Positions 1 to 7,722 of a DNA stretch of 64,000 bases are shown piece by piece. This DNA comes from Mediterranea massiliensis (GTDB taxonomy: Bacteria > Bacteroidota > Bacteroidia > Bacteroidales > Bacteroidaceae), in the NCBI GenBank assembly GCA_015060695.1, contig SUYA01000010.1, positions 1 through 64,000 on the forward strand, in the 5' to 3' direction. Every line of letters starts with the position of its first letter. Position 1 is the stretch's first letter. The translations under genes were made by a program, and so were the position numbers. The notes below the pieces were generated by a model. It was not told the origin of the DNA, did no database searches, and saw only the letters and a list, made by a program, of their open reading frames with translations.

Positions 1-2
1 AC

Positions 3-245
3 GCATTGGAGGCTCGTGGTTTATGGCGTGTAAAAGGTGATATGATGGGTGGTCCTTATGTATCTCATGCCCGTGTTGATACAATGAATCATCGTGTAGT
101 AGTGGCCGAGATATTTGTTTATTCTCCGGATAAGATGAAGCGTAATTTGGTTCGTCAGATGGAAGCATCGCTTTATTCTTTGCGTTTGCCGGGAGAGAAA
201 AATACTATAGTTACAGAAGAAGATAAAGTTTCTACAACAAATTAA
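3..245 (+). CDS. DUF4837 family protein, C-terminal fragment
   Basis: The reading frame is already open at the left edge of the window, so only the last ~80 codons are seen and the start lies upstream. The segment WRVKGDMMGGPYVSHARVD followed by a hydrophobic stretch and a basic MKRNLVRQMEASLYSLR tail resembles the end of DUF4837 proteins, which are predicted exported or lipid-anchored proteins of unknown function in Bacteroidales. It ends 7 nt before pdxA on the same strand and so probably belongs to the same operon. No function can be assigned. The family call is from recognition of the C-terminal motif only. Confidence 0.7.
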   Translation, partial: ALEARGLWRVKGDMMGGPYVSHARVDTMNHRVVVAEIFVYSPDKMKRNLVRQMEASLYSLRLPGEKNTIVTEEDKVSTTN

Positions 246-252
246 CAAACAG

Positions 253-1350
253 ATGGAAGAAAATAAAATAAGGATTGGTATAACTCAAGGGGATGTTAAT
301 GGAGTGGGTTATGAAGTTATATTAAAGACTTTTGCAGAACCTGCAATGTTAGAATTGTGCACTCCTATTATATATGGTTCTCCGAAAGTTGCTGCCTATC
401 ATCGTAAGGCATTAAATCTATCAACGAATTTTAGTATTGTTAATTCAGCTTCAGAAGCACAAGAAGCCCGTTTAAATATTGTGAATTGTACAGAAGAGGA
501 AGTTAAAGTGGAATTTTCAAAGCCCGATTCTGAAGCCGGTAAAGCTGCTTTAGCTGCTTTGGAAAAGGCTGTTGAGGAATATAGAATTGGATTGATTGAT
601 GCAATTGTGACAGCTCCTATTAATAAACACACTATTCAATCGAAAGACTTTGCATTTTCTGGTCACACAGAGTATATTGAGCAGCAATTAGGAGAAGGTT
701 CCAAAGCTTTGATGATATTGATGAAAAATGATTTTCGAGTAGCATTAGTTACGGGGCATGTTCCAGTAAGCCAAATAGCTTCTTTGTTGACTAAGGAACT
801 GATAGAGGAAAAACTACAGCTCTTCCATCAATCGTTGAAATTGGATTTTTTAATTAGTGCTCCTCGTATAGCTGTCTTATCGCTGAATCCTCATGCCGGA
901 GATAACGGCCTGTTGGGTACTGAAGAACAAGAAATTATTCAACCAGCAATCGAAGCGATGAAAGCTAAAGGAATTATTTGTTATGGTCCTTATTCGGCTG
1001 ATGGTTTTATGGGGTCTGATAATTATACTCATTTTGATGGCATTTTAGCTATGTATCATGATCAAGGATTGGCTCCTTTTAAGGCTTTGGCTATGGATGA
1101 AGGAGTGAATTTTACAGCCGGACTTCCTGTAATTAGAACATCGCCAGCTCATGGTACAGCTTATGATATTGCTGGTAAGGGAGTTGCATCAGAAGATTCA
1201 TTTCGACAAGCTATATATGTGGCGATTGATGTGTATCGGAATCGTCAGCGAGATAAACAAGCACGTCGTAATCCTCTTAGAAGGCTATATTACGATAAAC
1301 GTGATGATAGTGATAAATTAAAATTAGATATTCCGAGGGAAGAATTATAA
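253..1350 (+). CDS. pdxA: 4-hydroxythreonine-4-phosphate dehydrogenase
   Basis: PdxA oxidises 4-phosphohydroxy-L-threonine in the DXP-dependent pathway to pyridoxal 5'-phosphate; it is a cytosolic metal-dependent NAD(P) enzyme. The family landmarks are visible: an N-terminal ITQGDVNGVGYE motif (family form ITxGDPxGIGPE), VTAPINK, and three metal-binding histidine regions, SGHTEY, LNPHAGD and MYHDQGLAPFK, followed by RTSPAHGTAYDIAGKG. At 365 residues it is slightly longer than the usual ~330 because of a charged C-terminal tail. It lies one base before the next gene and is surely cotranscribed with it. The assignment is firm. Confidence 0.95.
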   Translation: MEENKIRIGITQGDVNGVGYEVILKTFAEPAMLELCTPIIYGSPKVAAYHRKALNLSTNFSIVNSASEAQEARLNIVNCTEEEVKVEFSKPDSEAGKAALAALEKAVEEYRIGLIDAIVTAPINKHTIQSKDFAFSGHTEYIEQQLGEGSKALMILMKNDFRVALVTGHVPVSQIASLLTKELIEEKLQLFHQSLKLDFLISAPRIAVLSLNPHAGDNGLLGTEEQEIIQPAIEAMKAKGIICYGPYSADGFMGSDNYTHFDGILAMYHDQGLAPFKALAMDEGVNFTAGLPVIRTSPAHGTAYDIAGKGVASEDSFRQAIYVAIDVYRNRQRDKQARRNPLRRLYYDKRDDSDKLKLDIPREEL

Positions 1351-1351
1351 A

Positions 1352-2590
1352 ATGGTAAAAGCGGAAATACAACAAATTAAACTTCGTTTTGGAATTATAG
1401 GCAACCATCCAGCATTAATACGCGCTATAGACATAGCAATGCAAGTAGCTCCAACCGATTTGTCTGTTCTGATAACAGGTGAAAGTGGAGTGGGTAAAGA
1501 GAGTTTTCCGCAGATAATTCATCAGTTTAGTCGCCGTAAACATGGACAATATATTGCGGTCAATTGTGGGGCAATTCCTGAAGGTACAATAGACTCTGAG
1601 TTATTTGGGCATGAGAAAGGGGCTTTTACTGGCGCAATAGGTGAGCGTAAAGGATATTTTGGTGAAGCCAATGGAGGTACTATATTTTTAGATGAAGTAG
1701 GTGAACTGCCAATGTCAACGCAAGCTCGATTGTTGCGTGTATTGGAAACTGGTGAATTCATTAAAGTCGGTTCTTCTAAAGTAGAGAAGACGGATGTACG
1801 TATTGTGGCTGCTACTAATGTTAATTTGACAAAAGCTATTGCGGAAGGACGTTTCCGCGAAGATTTGTATTATCGTTTGAACACAGTACCAATACAAATA
1901 CCACCGTTGCGTGAGAGAGGTGAGGACATTTTGTTGCTATTTCGAAAATTTGCATCAGATTTTGCGGAAAAGTATCATATGCCAGCCATTCAATTGACAG
2001 AAGATGCTAAACAGATATTGTTGGTATATAGCTGGCCGGGTAATGTGAGGCAACTAAAGAATATTACTGAGCAAATTTCTATTATTGAAACTCATAGGGA
2101 AATTAATGCCTTTATTTTAAATAACTATTTGCCGGCTCAGCAAGATATGAATCGTTTACCCGCCTTGTTTGGGGCAAAAGATTTTAAGAGCTTTGAAAAC
2201 GAGCGTGAGATTCTTTATCAAGTGTTGTTTGATATGCGTAAGGATGTTACGGAATTGAAGAAATTAGTACGCGATATAATGTCGGAGCGAGGTGTGAATA
2301 TTGAACAACACGTTTCCTCATCTTCTTATTATGCAGATGAAATGCCCGTTCTATCTCAAGCGCCTGCTGTTATTCATTCATCGTCAATTGCATCGGCAAC
2401 TTCTGTTGACGATGATATCCAAGATACAGAAGAATATGTAGAGGAATCTTTCTCGTTGGAAGATATGGAGAGAGAGGCTATATCCAAAGTGCTTGAAAAA
2501 TATAAAGGACGGAGGAAATTAGCTGCTGCCGAATTGAAAATATCAGAACGCACGTTGTATAGAAAAATAAAAGAATATGGCTTGGATTAA
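1352..2590 (+). CDS. Sigma-54-type AAA+ transcriptional activator without receiver domain
   Basis: A 412-residue enhancer-binding-protein-like regulator. Visible elements are Walker A GESGVGKE near residue 45, the sigma-54 contact loop GAFTGA, Walker B-like GGTIFLDEVGE, the arginine-finger region FREDLYYRLN, and a C-terminal Fis-type helix-turn-helix ending ISERTLYRKIKEYGLD. No N-terminal receiver or GAF domain precedes the AAA+ module, so its input signal is not apparent. A low-complexity acidic linker (about residues 320-375) separates AAA+ from the HTH. It starts one base after pdxA and overlaps the next gene by 14 nt. The operon context (LptE, SecG) suggests an envelope-related or housekeeping role, but that is inference. 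Confidence 0.9.
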   Translation: MVKAEIQQIKLRFGIIGNHPALIRAIDIAMQVAPTDLSVLITGESGVGKESFPQIIHQFSRRKHGQYIAVNCGAIPEGTIDSELFGHEKGAFTGAIGERKGYFGEANGGTIFLDEVGELPMSTQARLLRVLETGEFIKVGSSKVEKTDVRIVAATNVNLTKAIAEGRFREDLYYRLNTVPIQIPPLRERGEDILLLFRKFASDFAEKYHMPAIQLTEDAKQILLVYSWPGNVRQLKNITEQISIIETHREINAFILNNYLPAQQDMNRLPALFGAKDFKSFENEREILYQVLFDMRKDVTELKKLVRDIMSERGVNIEQHVSSSSYYADEMPVLSQAPAVIHSSSIASATSVDDDIQDTEEYVEESFSLEDMEREAISKVLEKYKGRRKLAAAELKISERTLYRKIKEYGLD

Positions 2591-3101
2591 AAAAATAATA
2601 GCAGGAGTAATTTTCTTTTTACTGATGATACAGCTTTATTCATGCCGTATCAGTATGGGATTGGCTCCTATAAGTTCTATTGATTATACAAAGGTAAAAA
2701 CCATATCTATTGCTGAATTTCCTAATCAGTCTGTTTATGTCTATGCTCCTTTGGGTGTTGAGTTTAACCAGAAACTACAAGATATGTTTATCCAGCAAAC
2801 TCGTTTGCAATTGGTTAATAGTGGAGGCGATTTGGAACTGTCTGGTGAAATTACGGGCTATAATCAATATAACGAATCGGTAGCGGCAGATGGCTACTCA
2901 TCAAAAGTGAAGTTGACCGTAACAATCAATGTGCGTTACGTTAATAATACCAATCATGAGGAGGATTTTGAACAGCAGTTTTCAGCTTTCCGTTTGTACG
3001 ATTCTACTCAGTTGTTAACTGATGTTCAAGACCAATTGATTGGTGAAATGGTTAAGGATATTACGGAACAAATATTTAATGCTACGGTAGCAAATTGGTA
3101 A
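2577..3101 (+). CDS. lptE: LptE-like outer-membrane LPS assembly lipoprotein
   Basis: This 174-residue protein begins with a hydrophobic signal sequence ending in a lipobox (LYSC), so it is predicted to be lipidated at Cys23. The following ~150 residues (KTISIAEFPNQS, LQLVNSGGDLELSGEITGY, VKLTVTINVRYVN) have the alternating beta-strand pattern of the LptE family, the plug of the LptD translocon that inserts lipopolysaccharide into the outer membrane. The start overlaps the end of the activator gene by 14 nt, implying translational coupling. The family is divergent; assignment rests on size, lipobox, fold pattern and the conserved Bacteroides gene order next to secG. Confidence 0.8.
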   Translation: MAWIKKIIAGVIFFLLMIQLYSCRISMGLAPISSIDYTKVKTISIAEFPNQSVYVYAPLGVEFNQKLQDMFIQQTRLQLVNSGGDLELSGEITGYNQYNESVAADGYSSKVKLTVTINVRYVNNTNHEEDFEQQFSAFRLYDSTQLLTDVQDQLIGEMVKDITEQIFNATVANW

Positions 3102-3105
3102 ATTT

Positions 3106-3879
3106 ATGGTCGCTATGTCTTTGCAGCAATGGATTTCGCATCCTGAACTTTTAAATAAGGATACTTTGTATGAGTTGCGTAATTGGGTAGCTCGCTATCC
3201 TTATTTTCAGACTTTACATTTGCTTTATCTTAAAAATCTCTATTTATTGCATGATGCTGAATATGGTGTTGAATTAAGAAAATCTCTTCCCTATATTGCA
3301 GATAGGCGCATTTTATTCTATTTGATAGAAGAAAATAACTATGCATTGGATAAGGTTGCATCCTCACCAACTCCTTTTAGTATAGAAGAGGAGCCTGAAG
3401 TGGATAGAACATTGAGTTTGATAGATGCTTTTTTAGCGACTGTGCCAGAGGAGCAGAGGCAAGTGTCTTCAGAACTGGATTATACGTTGGATTATACGAC
3501 TTATCTTTTGGAAGGAGAAGAGCAAGATAAGGAATCTGAGGAGAAAGATAATTCATCTTACTTATTGCGAGGTCATAATTTGATTGATGAATTTATTCAA
3601 CAAGCAGCATCTGATGATTTGAACTTGGCATTACCAAAGGCTGAATCTCATTATGAAGCTGAAAATTCGATGGAAGTGCAGCAAAATACTATCGATGAAG
3701 AGGTGAAAGAGGAGTTTTTTACCGAAACATTGGCGAAAATCTATGTAAAACAACAAAGATATGAGAAAGCACTTGAAATTATCAAGAGATTAAGTTTGAA
3801 TTATCCAAAAAAAAATGCTTACTTTGCAGACCAAATTAGATTTTTAGAGAAATTGATTATTAACGCTAAATTAAAATAG
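3106..3879 (+). CDS. Tetratricopeptide-like repeat protein, function unknown
   Basis: A 257-residue soluble protein with no signal peptide. The N-terminal part (WISHPELLNKDTLYELRNW, then YPYFQTLHLLYLKNLY) and the C-terminal part (TETLAKIYVKQQRYEKALE, then NYPKKNAYFADQIRFLEKL) look like TPR helix pairs, separated by a highly acidic linker (about residues 95-195). Start could be 3106 or the in-frame ATG at 3115 (MSLQQW); no ribosome-binding site decides. It sits 4 nt after lptE and 5 nt before secG, so it is cotranscribed with envelope-biogenesis genes. The role is unknown. Confidence 0.75.
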   Translation: MVAMSLQQWISHPELLNKDTLYELRNWVARYPYFQTLHLLYLKNLYLLHDAEYGVELRKSLPYIADRRILFYLIEENNYALDKVASSPTPFSIEEEPEVDRTLSLIDAFLATVPEEQRQVSSELDYTLDYTTYLLEGEEQDKESEEKDNSSYLLRGHNLIDEFIQQAASDDLNLALPKAESHYEAENSMEVQQNTIDEEVKEEFFTETLAKIYVKQQRYEKALEIIKRLSLNYPKKNAYFADQIRFLEKLIINAKLK

Positions 3880-3884
3880 TAAAA

Positions 3885-4235
3885 ATGCTTTATTTATTCT
3901 TAGTAATTTTGATGCTGATTGTATCGGCACTGATGTGTTTTATTGTGTTGATTCAAAATTCAAAAGGTGGCGGTTTGTCATCTGCTTTTGCCTCATCAAA
4001 TCAAATTATGGGTGTTCGTAAGACTACTGATTTTTTGGAAAAGGCTACATGGACATTGGCTGCTGCTATGGTAGTAATAAGCATACTTTCTGCTTATTCA
4101 TTGCCCTCAACTACGTCTGCCGCTGGTAATGTGATTCTTGAGCAAGCTCAACAAGAAGAGGCTACAAATCCCTACACAATGCCTGTAGGCACAGCTGCTC
4201 CTCAAGCTGAAACTACTGATTCTGTGGCAAATTAA
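3885..4235 (+). CDS. secG: Preprotein translocase subunit SecG
   Basis: SecG is the small auxiliary subunit of the SecYEG inner-membrane translocon. The 116-residue product has two transmembrane segments (residues ~1-22 and ~52-72) joined by the characteristic loop IQNSKGGGLSSAFASSNQIMG, here containing the SecG hallmark glycine-rich and serine-rich turn. A ~40-residue Ala/Gln/Glu/Thr-rich C-terminal tail extends beyond the core, as is common in Bacteroidetes. It is the last gene of the operon, followed by a hairpin terminator. Confidence 0.93.
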   Translation: MLYLFLVILMLIVSALMCFIVLIQNSKGGGLSSAFASSNQIMGVRKTTDFLEKATWTLAAAMVVISILSAYSLPSTTSAAGNVILEQAQQEEATNPYTMPVGTAAPQAETTDSVAN

Positions 4236-4253
4236 GTGGAAGTAGCAAGATAC

Positions 4254-4305
4254 TATAGGCACGGATTACACGAGTAGCTTCGTGGATTCGTGCCTATATT
4301 TTTTT
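4254..4305 (+). terminator. Rho-independent terminator after secG
   Basis: Outer stem TAGGCACG (from 4256) pairs with CGTGCCTA (to 4296), with an inner CACGA/TCGTG stem, followed by a T-rich run at 4298-4305. It closes the pdxA-secG operon. Confidence 0.8.
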
Positions 4306-4328
4306 AATGAATTAAATGAGTTGATTAT

Positions 4329-5690
4329 ATGGCAGAACAAATGAAATTGAATGACTCCAAGGCTATCCGTTGGGGAGCGTTGGGAATTGTGGCCTTTACC
4401 ATGATGGCCGCTTATTATGTAAACGATGTGGTTGCACCATTGAAAACCATGTTGGAGAGTGAATTAGCTTGGTCGAGTAGCGAATTTGGCTTTTTTACCG
4501 GTGCATATAGTTTCTTGAATGTATTTTTATTAATGCTGATATGGGGCGGTTTGATTCTCGACCGTTTTGGCATTCGTTTTACCGGTAAATTGGCAACTAT
4601 TCTCATGGTTGTCGGTACGGCATTGGAGTATTACGCTATGACTGCTTTGGCGGGTGATATGACTTTGTTGTTTGGTATGAAGTCTGGAGTTTTTGTTGCA
4701 TCGGCTGGTTATTCAGTTTTTGGAGTCGGAGCTGAAGTGGCAGGAATCACTGTTACTAAAATTATTGCTAAGTGGTTTAAGGGTAAGGAATTGGCAACGG
4801 CTATGGGTGTTCAAGTGGCATTGGCACGTATCGGTTCACAAGCAGGTTATGCTGCAGCTATTCCTTTGGCTCGTGCTTTCAGTCTTTCTACTCCTGTTGT
4901 ATTGGGTTTAGTGTTGCTTGTTGGTGGTTTGATAGCTTTCTTCGCTTTTTCTGTGATGGATAAAAAATTGGATAAGCAGTTGGCTGATGAAGCAGTTGCT
5001 ACAGGTACTGAAGATGAAGAAGAGAAATTCTCTTTTAAAGATGTGAAGAATATTTTGACGAATCCAGGTTTTTGGTTGATTGCTTTGCTTTGCGTACTAT
5101 TTTACTCTTGTGTATTCCCTTTCCAAAAGTTCGCTTCCGAATTGATGATTAGTAAATATGGTATCGATGAAAATGTAGCTGGCTTTTTTGCTGGACTTCC
5201 CGCATTGGGTGCATTGATTTTGACTCCTATTTTTGGTGGATTTATTGATAAGAAGGGTAAGTCGGCTTCTATTATGATGTTGGGAGCCGCTATGTTGATA
5301 GGTGTACATTTTGTTTATGCAATTCCGGCCATTCATTATTGGTTAGTGGCAATCGTATTGATGATTATATTAGGGATTGCCTTTTCTTTAGTTCCTTCAG
5401 CTATGTGGCCGGCAGTTGCCAAGATATTCCCTGTTAGTCAGTTGGGTACAGCTTATGCACTGATTTTTTTCATTCAAAATATCGGTTTGTGGGGTATTCC
5501 TACCTTGATTGGATATGTGCTTGATTCTTATTGTAAGAGTGAGGTTGGTGATGTAGTGGTGTATGATTATACATTACCCATGTGTATATTTACTGGTATT
5601 GCCGTTTTGTCTTTGATTGTGGCAATCATGTTGAAGTCGGCTGACAAGAAATATGGTTATGGCTTGGAAGAAGCAAATATAAAGAAGTGA
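4329..5690 (+). CDS. Major facilitator superfamily transporter
   Basis: A 453-residue integral inner-membrane protein with about 12 hydrophobic segments in two six-helix halves split by a charged cytoplasmic loop (about residues 215-240: MDKKLDKQLADEA, then EDEEEKFSFKDV). The MFS loop motif between helices 2 and 3 is present as GGLILDRFGIR, and a related form, GGFIDKKGKSA, occurs in the second half. Substrate cannot be read from the sequence. It stands alone between a terminator at 4254 and a bidirectional terminator at 5710, so it is probably monocistronic. Confidence 0.88.
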   Translation: MAEQMKLNDSKAIRWGALGIVAFTMMAAYYVNDVVAPLKTMLESELAWSSSEFGFFTGAYSFLNVFLLMLIWGGLILDRFGIRFTGKLATILMVVGTALEYYAMTALAGDMTLLFGMKSGVFVASAGYSVFGVGAEVAGITVTKIIAKWFKGKELATAMGVQVALARIGSQAGYAAAIPLARAFSLSTPVVLGLVLLVGGLIAFFAFSVMDKKLDKQLADEAVATGTEDEEEKFSFKDVKNILTNPGFWLIALLCVLFYSCVFPFQKFASELMISKYGIDENVAGFFAGLPALGALILTPIFGGFIDKKGKSASIMMLGAAMLIGVHFVYAIPAIHYWLVAIVLMIILGIAFSLVPSAMWPAVAKIFPVSQLGTAYALIFFIQNIGLWGIPTLIGYVLDSYCKSEVGDVVVYDYTLPMCIFTGIAVLSLIVAIMLKSADKKYGYGLEEANIKK

Positions 5691-5709
5691 TAATAATATC
5701 TGTTTGAAT

Positions 5710-5755
5710 GTAATTAGGCGGAATAGCAATAACTTGTGCTATTCCGCCTAATTAC
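5710..5755. terminator. Bidirectional terminator between MFS gene and DUF4831 gene
   Basis: A perfect 19-bp stem: GTAATTAGGCGGAATAGCA (5710-5728) pairs with 5737-5755, with an 8-nt loop. It lies between convergent genes. The + side is followed by TTTTCT; the - side is followed by CATTCAAACA, so termination is probably stronger for the + gene. Confidence 0.85.
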
Positions 5756-5779
5756 TTTTCTACTTGCTACTGTTGAAGT

Positions 5780-6859
5780 TTATTTTTCTTCGTTCCTTTC
5801 TACCTTGATAAGGCCACCGGTTGTGGTGTCGAATAATACTTGTATAGTACTGTTTTTGTTGAAAAGAACATTTGCCAGATATTCTGTTGTACCGAATTGG
5901 GATACAGGTCTTTCGTCTTCAAATATCACTTTGTTGTCTTTGGTTAATATGATGTGTGCTCTGCCAGGTACGTTGTAGGCAATTCCATCCAATTCTTTCT
6001 TTTTTGTTGTTGTTTCACTTCCTTCTAACGGAGTAACTGTGGGAATCTTCATATCAGTAATACTGATGTAGGTGGGTACTCCAGCCAAGTCGTCTTTGTC
6101 TAATATTCCCATTTTTTTTGAAAAGCGAAATACTACTTCGTCTTTCATCTCTTTAGGCTCGATGCGTATGGTGTGTATCTGGCTTTCGCTTTGGGTTGCT
6201 CCGGTAAACAATTCGCTTAAGGCTTGCTCTTGTCTGGTTAGATTGTCGAGCATTATTTTCAATTGTTCTCCGTCTTTTGGCATATTTTCGGTTTCTCCGC
6301 GTAGCAGTGCATTGCGGCTTTCGCGTATTCCATAAATTTCCTTGGCTACCAATTCGGCCATTTTGGCGGTGGAGTTTGACATTAGTATTTCTTCAGTCAA
6401 GTATGCTTCAGCTCCGATTTCACCAGTGTTTGTCATTTTTTCTTTGGTTGGAGCGATACTTTTGGAAGTAGTGATGGGCAGGTTGATGGAACGTACAATG
6501 CCATCTTCTGTCAATTCCATGAGTGGTGCAACAGTTTTGTCTTTCAGTTTGACGAAATACACCTTTTCTTTATCGGGGGTTCCTATCAGTTTGGTTTCTA
6601 TCCTATCTATGGTCCAATGAGTATTGGGACGGGTGTTTGGATTACGTTGTCGCAGATATTGCTCGGCATATTGATGTAATTCACCCGGTTCGTAGGTATG
6701 TTTGGTAGTGTAAACTATCAGTTCTATTTCAGTCTTGGGTAGCAGATAGGTTACGCCATAGTCTTTTCCTCGCATTACTCCGGCTGTTACTTCGGTTTGT
6801 GCTTGGCTGGTTGTGCCCAATAGTAATGCTGCTGCAATTATCCAATGTCTTTTTTTCAT
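5780..6859 (-). CDS. DUF4831 family exported protein
   Basis: A 359-residue protein with a clear signal peptide (MKKRHWIIAAALLLGTTSQA, cleavage near residue 20). The body (YLLPKTEIELIVYTTKHTY, YAEQYL near residue 65, VYFVKLKDKTVAPLMEL, ESRNALLRGETENMP near residue 190) matches DUF4831, a Bacteroidales family of periplasmic proteins of unknown function. It is convergent with the MFS gene and shares its terminator. It diverges from ssrA. No catalytic motif is apparent. Confidence 0.82.
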   Translation of the reverse strand: MKKRHWIIAAALLLGTTSQAQTEVTAGVMRGKDYGVTYLLPKTEIELIVYTTKHTYEPGELHQYAEQYLRQRNPNTRPNTHWTIDRIETKLIGTPDKEKVYFVKLKDKTVAPLMELTEDGIVRSINLPITTSKSIAPTKEKMTNTGEIGAEAYLTEEILMSNSTAKMAELVAKEIYGIRESRNALLRGETENMPKDGEQLKIMLDNLTRQEQALSELFTGATQSESQIHTIRIEPKEMKDEVVFRFSKKMGILDKDDLAGVPTYISITDMKIPTVTPLEGSETTTKKKELDGIAYNVPGRAHIILTKDNKVIFEDERPVSQFGTTEYLANVLFNKNSTIQVLFDTTTGGLIKVERNEEK

Positions 6860-6902
6860 ATCGGTGGTTTTGTTTGTTTAAAAAGCAAAGTTAGTGAACT
6901 TC

Positions 6903-6933
6903 TTTGGTATGACAAAAAAAAAACCTATCTTTG
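6903..6933 (+). promoter_or_regulatory. Promoter of ssrA
   Basis: TTTG at 6903-6906, a 19-nt spacer, and TATCTTTG at 6926-6933 match the Bacteroides sigma-ABfr consensus exactly. Predicted transcription start is about 40 nt before the mature 5' end of tmRNA. Confidence 0.8.
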
Positions 6934-6981
6934 CGTCCGAAATAAAAAACAAAAATGCTTTTAGCTTGTTAAATGTGTCAT

Positions 6982-7378
6982 GGGGTTGACTGGATTTGAC
7001 AGCGGGTAGAAATGGTAAGTAAGCATGCAGTGCGTCGTTGATTGGCACTATAATCTCAGTCTTCAAAATTTTATCTGGCGAAACTCGTTACGCTCTCGCT
7101 GCTTAATCGAAGTATAGTAGATTGAAGCTTAATTTCGGCACAAGGTGCTGAAACGGGACATCACTCAAAAGCTCTGGCTTCGAAGCATTTTGGCAAAGTG
7201 GTGCAGCTAAATCGGAGATAGTCGGCATCGGCCTTGCGGTGTAGATGAAGTTTTTAGAGGATAAGGCGACGGTTGATGGCTTTGGTTCTGCCGCCGCACG
7301 AAAATTTAGGCAAAGATAAGCATGTAGAAAGCTTATGATTTCCTCGTTTGGACGAGGGTTCGATTCCCTCCAGCTCCA
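6982..7378 (+). ncRNA. ssrA: Transfer-messenger RNA (tmRNA)
   Basis: tmRNA rescues stalled ribosomes and tags the incomplete protein for proteolysis. The 5' end GGGGTTGACTGG and the 3' end with T-arm GGGTTCGATTCCC and acceptor strand CAGCTCC form a 7-bp tRNA-like acceptor stem with two wobble pairs and discriminator A at 7378. CCA is not encoded (the next bases are CG). The tag reading frame is GGC GAA ACT CGT TAC GCT CTC GCT GCT TAA at 7077-7106, giving GETRYALAA. As I recall the tag usually listed for Bacteroides it is GETNYALAA, so the Arg is a small variation. Confidence 0.95.
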
Positions 7379-7403
7379 CGTTTTTTGTTCTTTTTATTTT
7401 AAG

Positions 7404-7438
7404 GAAGAAGTGCTTATATAGCTACTTCTTCTTTTTTT
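7404..7438 (+). terminator. Terminator downstream of ssrA
   Basis: GAAGAAGT (7404-7411) pairs with ACTTCTTC (7424-7431), followed by seven T residues. A separate T-rich run directly follows the tmRNA 3' end at 7381. Confidence 0.7.
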
Positions 7439-7509
7439 CTTTATCGCTTTTTTAAAGGTAGATACCCCCGCCAGACATACGCCATTCGTGCCAAGTTTTT
7501 TTTAAGGCT

Positions 7510-7597
7510 TGGCACTACACTGCCATAGGCTTGGCACTACTCTGCCAAAGCTATGGCACTACACTGCCAAAGTTGTGGCATTACAGTGCTGCTTTAT
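7510..7597. repeat. Tandem 22-bp imperfect-palindrome array A (4 units)
   Basis: Units start at 7510, 7532, 7554 and 7576. Each has the core TGGCA-N6-TGCCA (16 nt, inner six bases mostly CTACAC) plus a 6-nt variable spacer. The fourth unit is degenerate (TGGCATTACAGTGCTG). As RNA each unit can form a 5-bp hairpin. The array has the same 22-bp period as the arrays at 17703 and 43670 but an unrelated sequence. Confidence 0.85.
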
Positions 7598-7641
7598 GTT
7601 CTATTTTTTTGTAATAAATAGTACATTTTGTTGTTTTTTTG

Positions 7642-7649
7642 TAATTTTG
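7642..7649 (+). promoter_or_regulatory. Candidate -7 element upstream of the heparinase-like lyase gene
   Basis: TAATTTTG matches TAnnTTTG, 73 nt before the ATG at 7723. I see no TTTG at the proper 19-21 nt spacing, as expected if an activator is needed. Candidate only. Confidence 0.45.
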
Positions 7650-7722
7650 CGTAACAAATGTTTATTGTCATTTAATGTGGTTTCCCTTGTTTCGTTGCTA
7701 CATGACATAGGAAGGAAAAATT

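Larger units (their letters stand above)
7379..7722. other. Intergenic region between ssrA and the first glycan gene
   Basis: About 340 nt without a convincing gene. It holds the ssrA terminator (7404-7438), a four-unit 22-bp tandem repeat (7510-7597), and an A/T-rich stretch with a TAATTTTG -7 element at 7642. A short open frame over 7509-7793 runs through the repeat and overlaps the next gene out of frame; I regard it as spurious. Confidence 0.6.
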
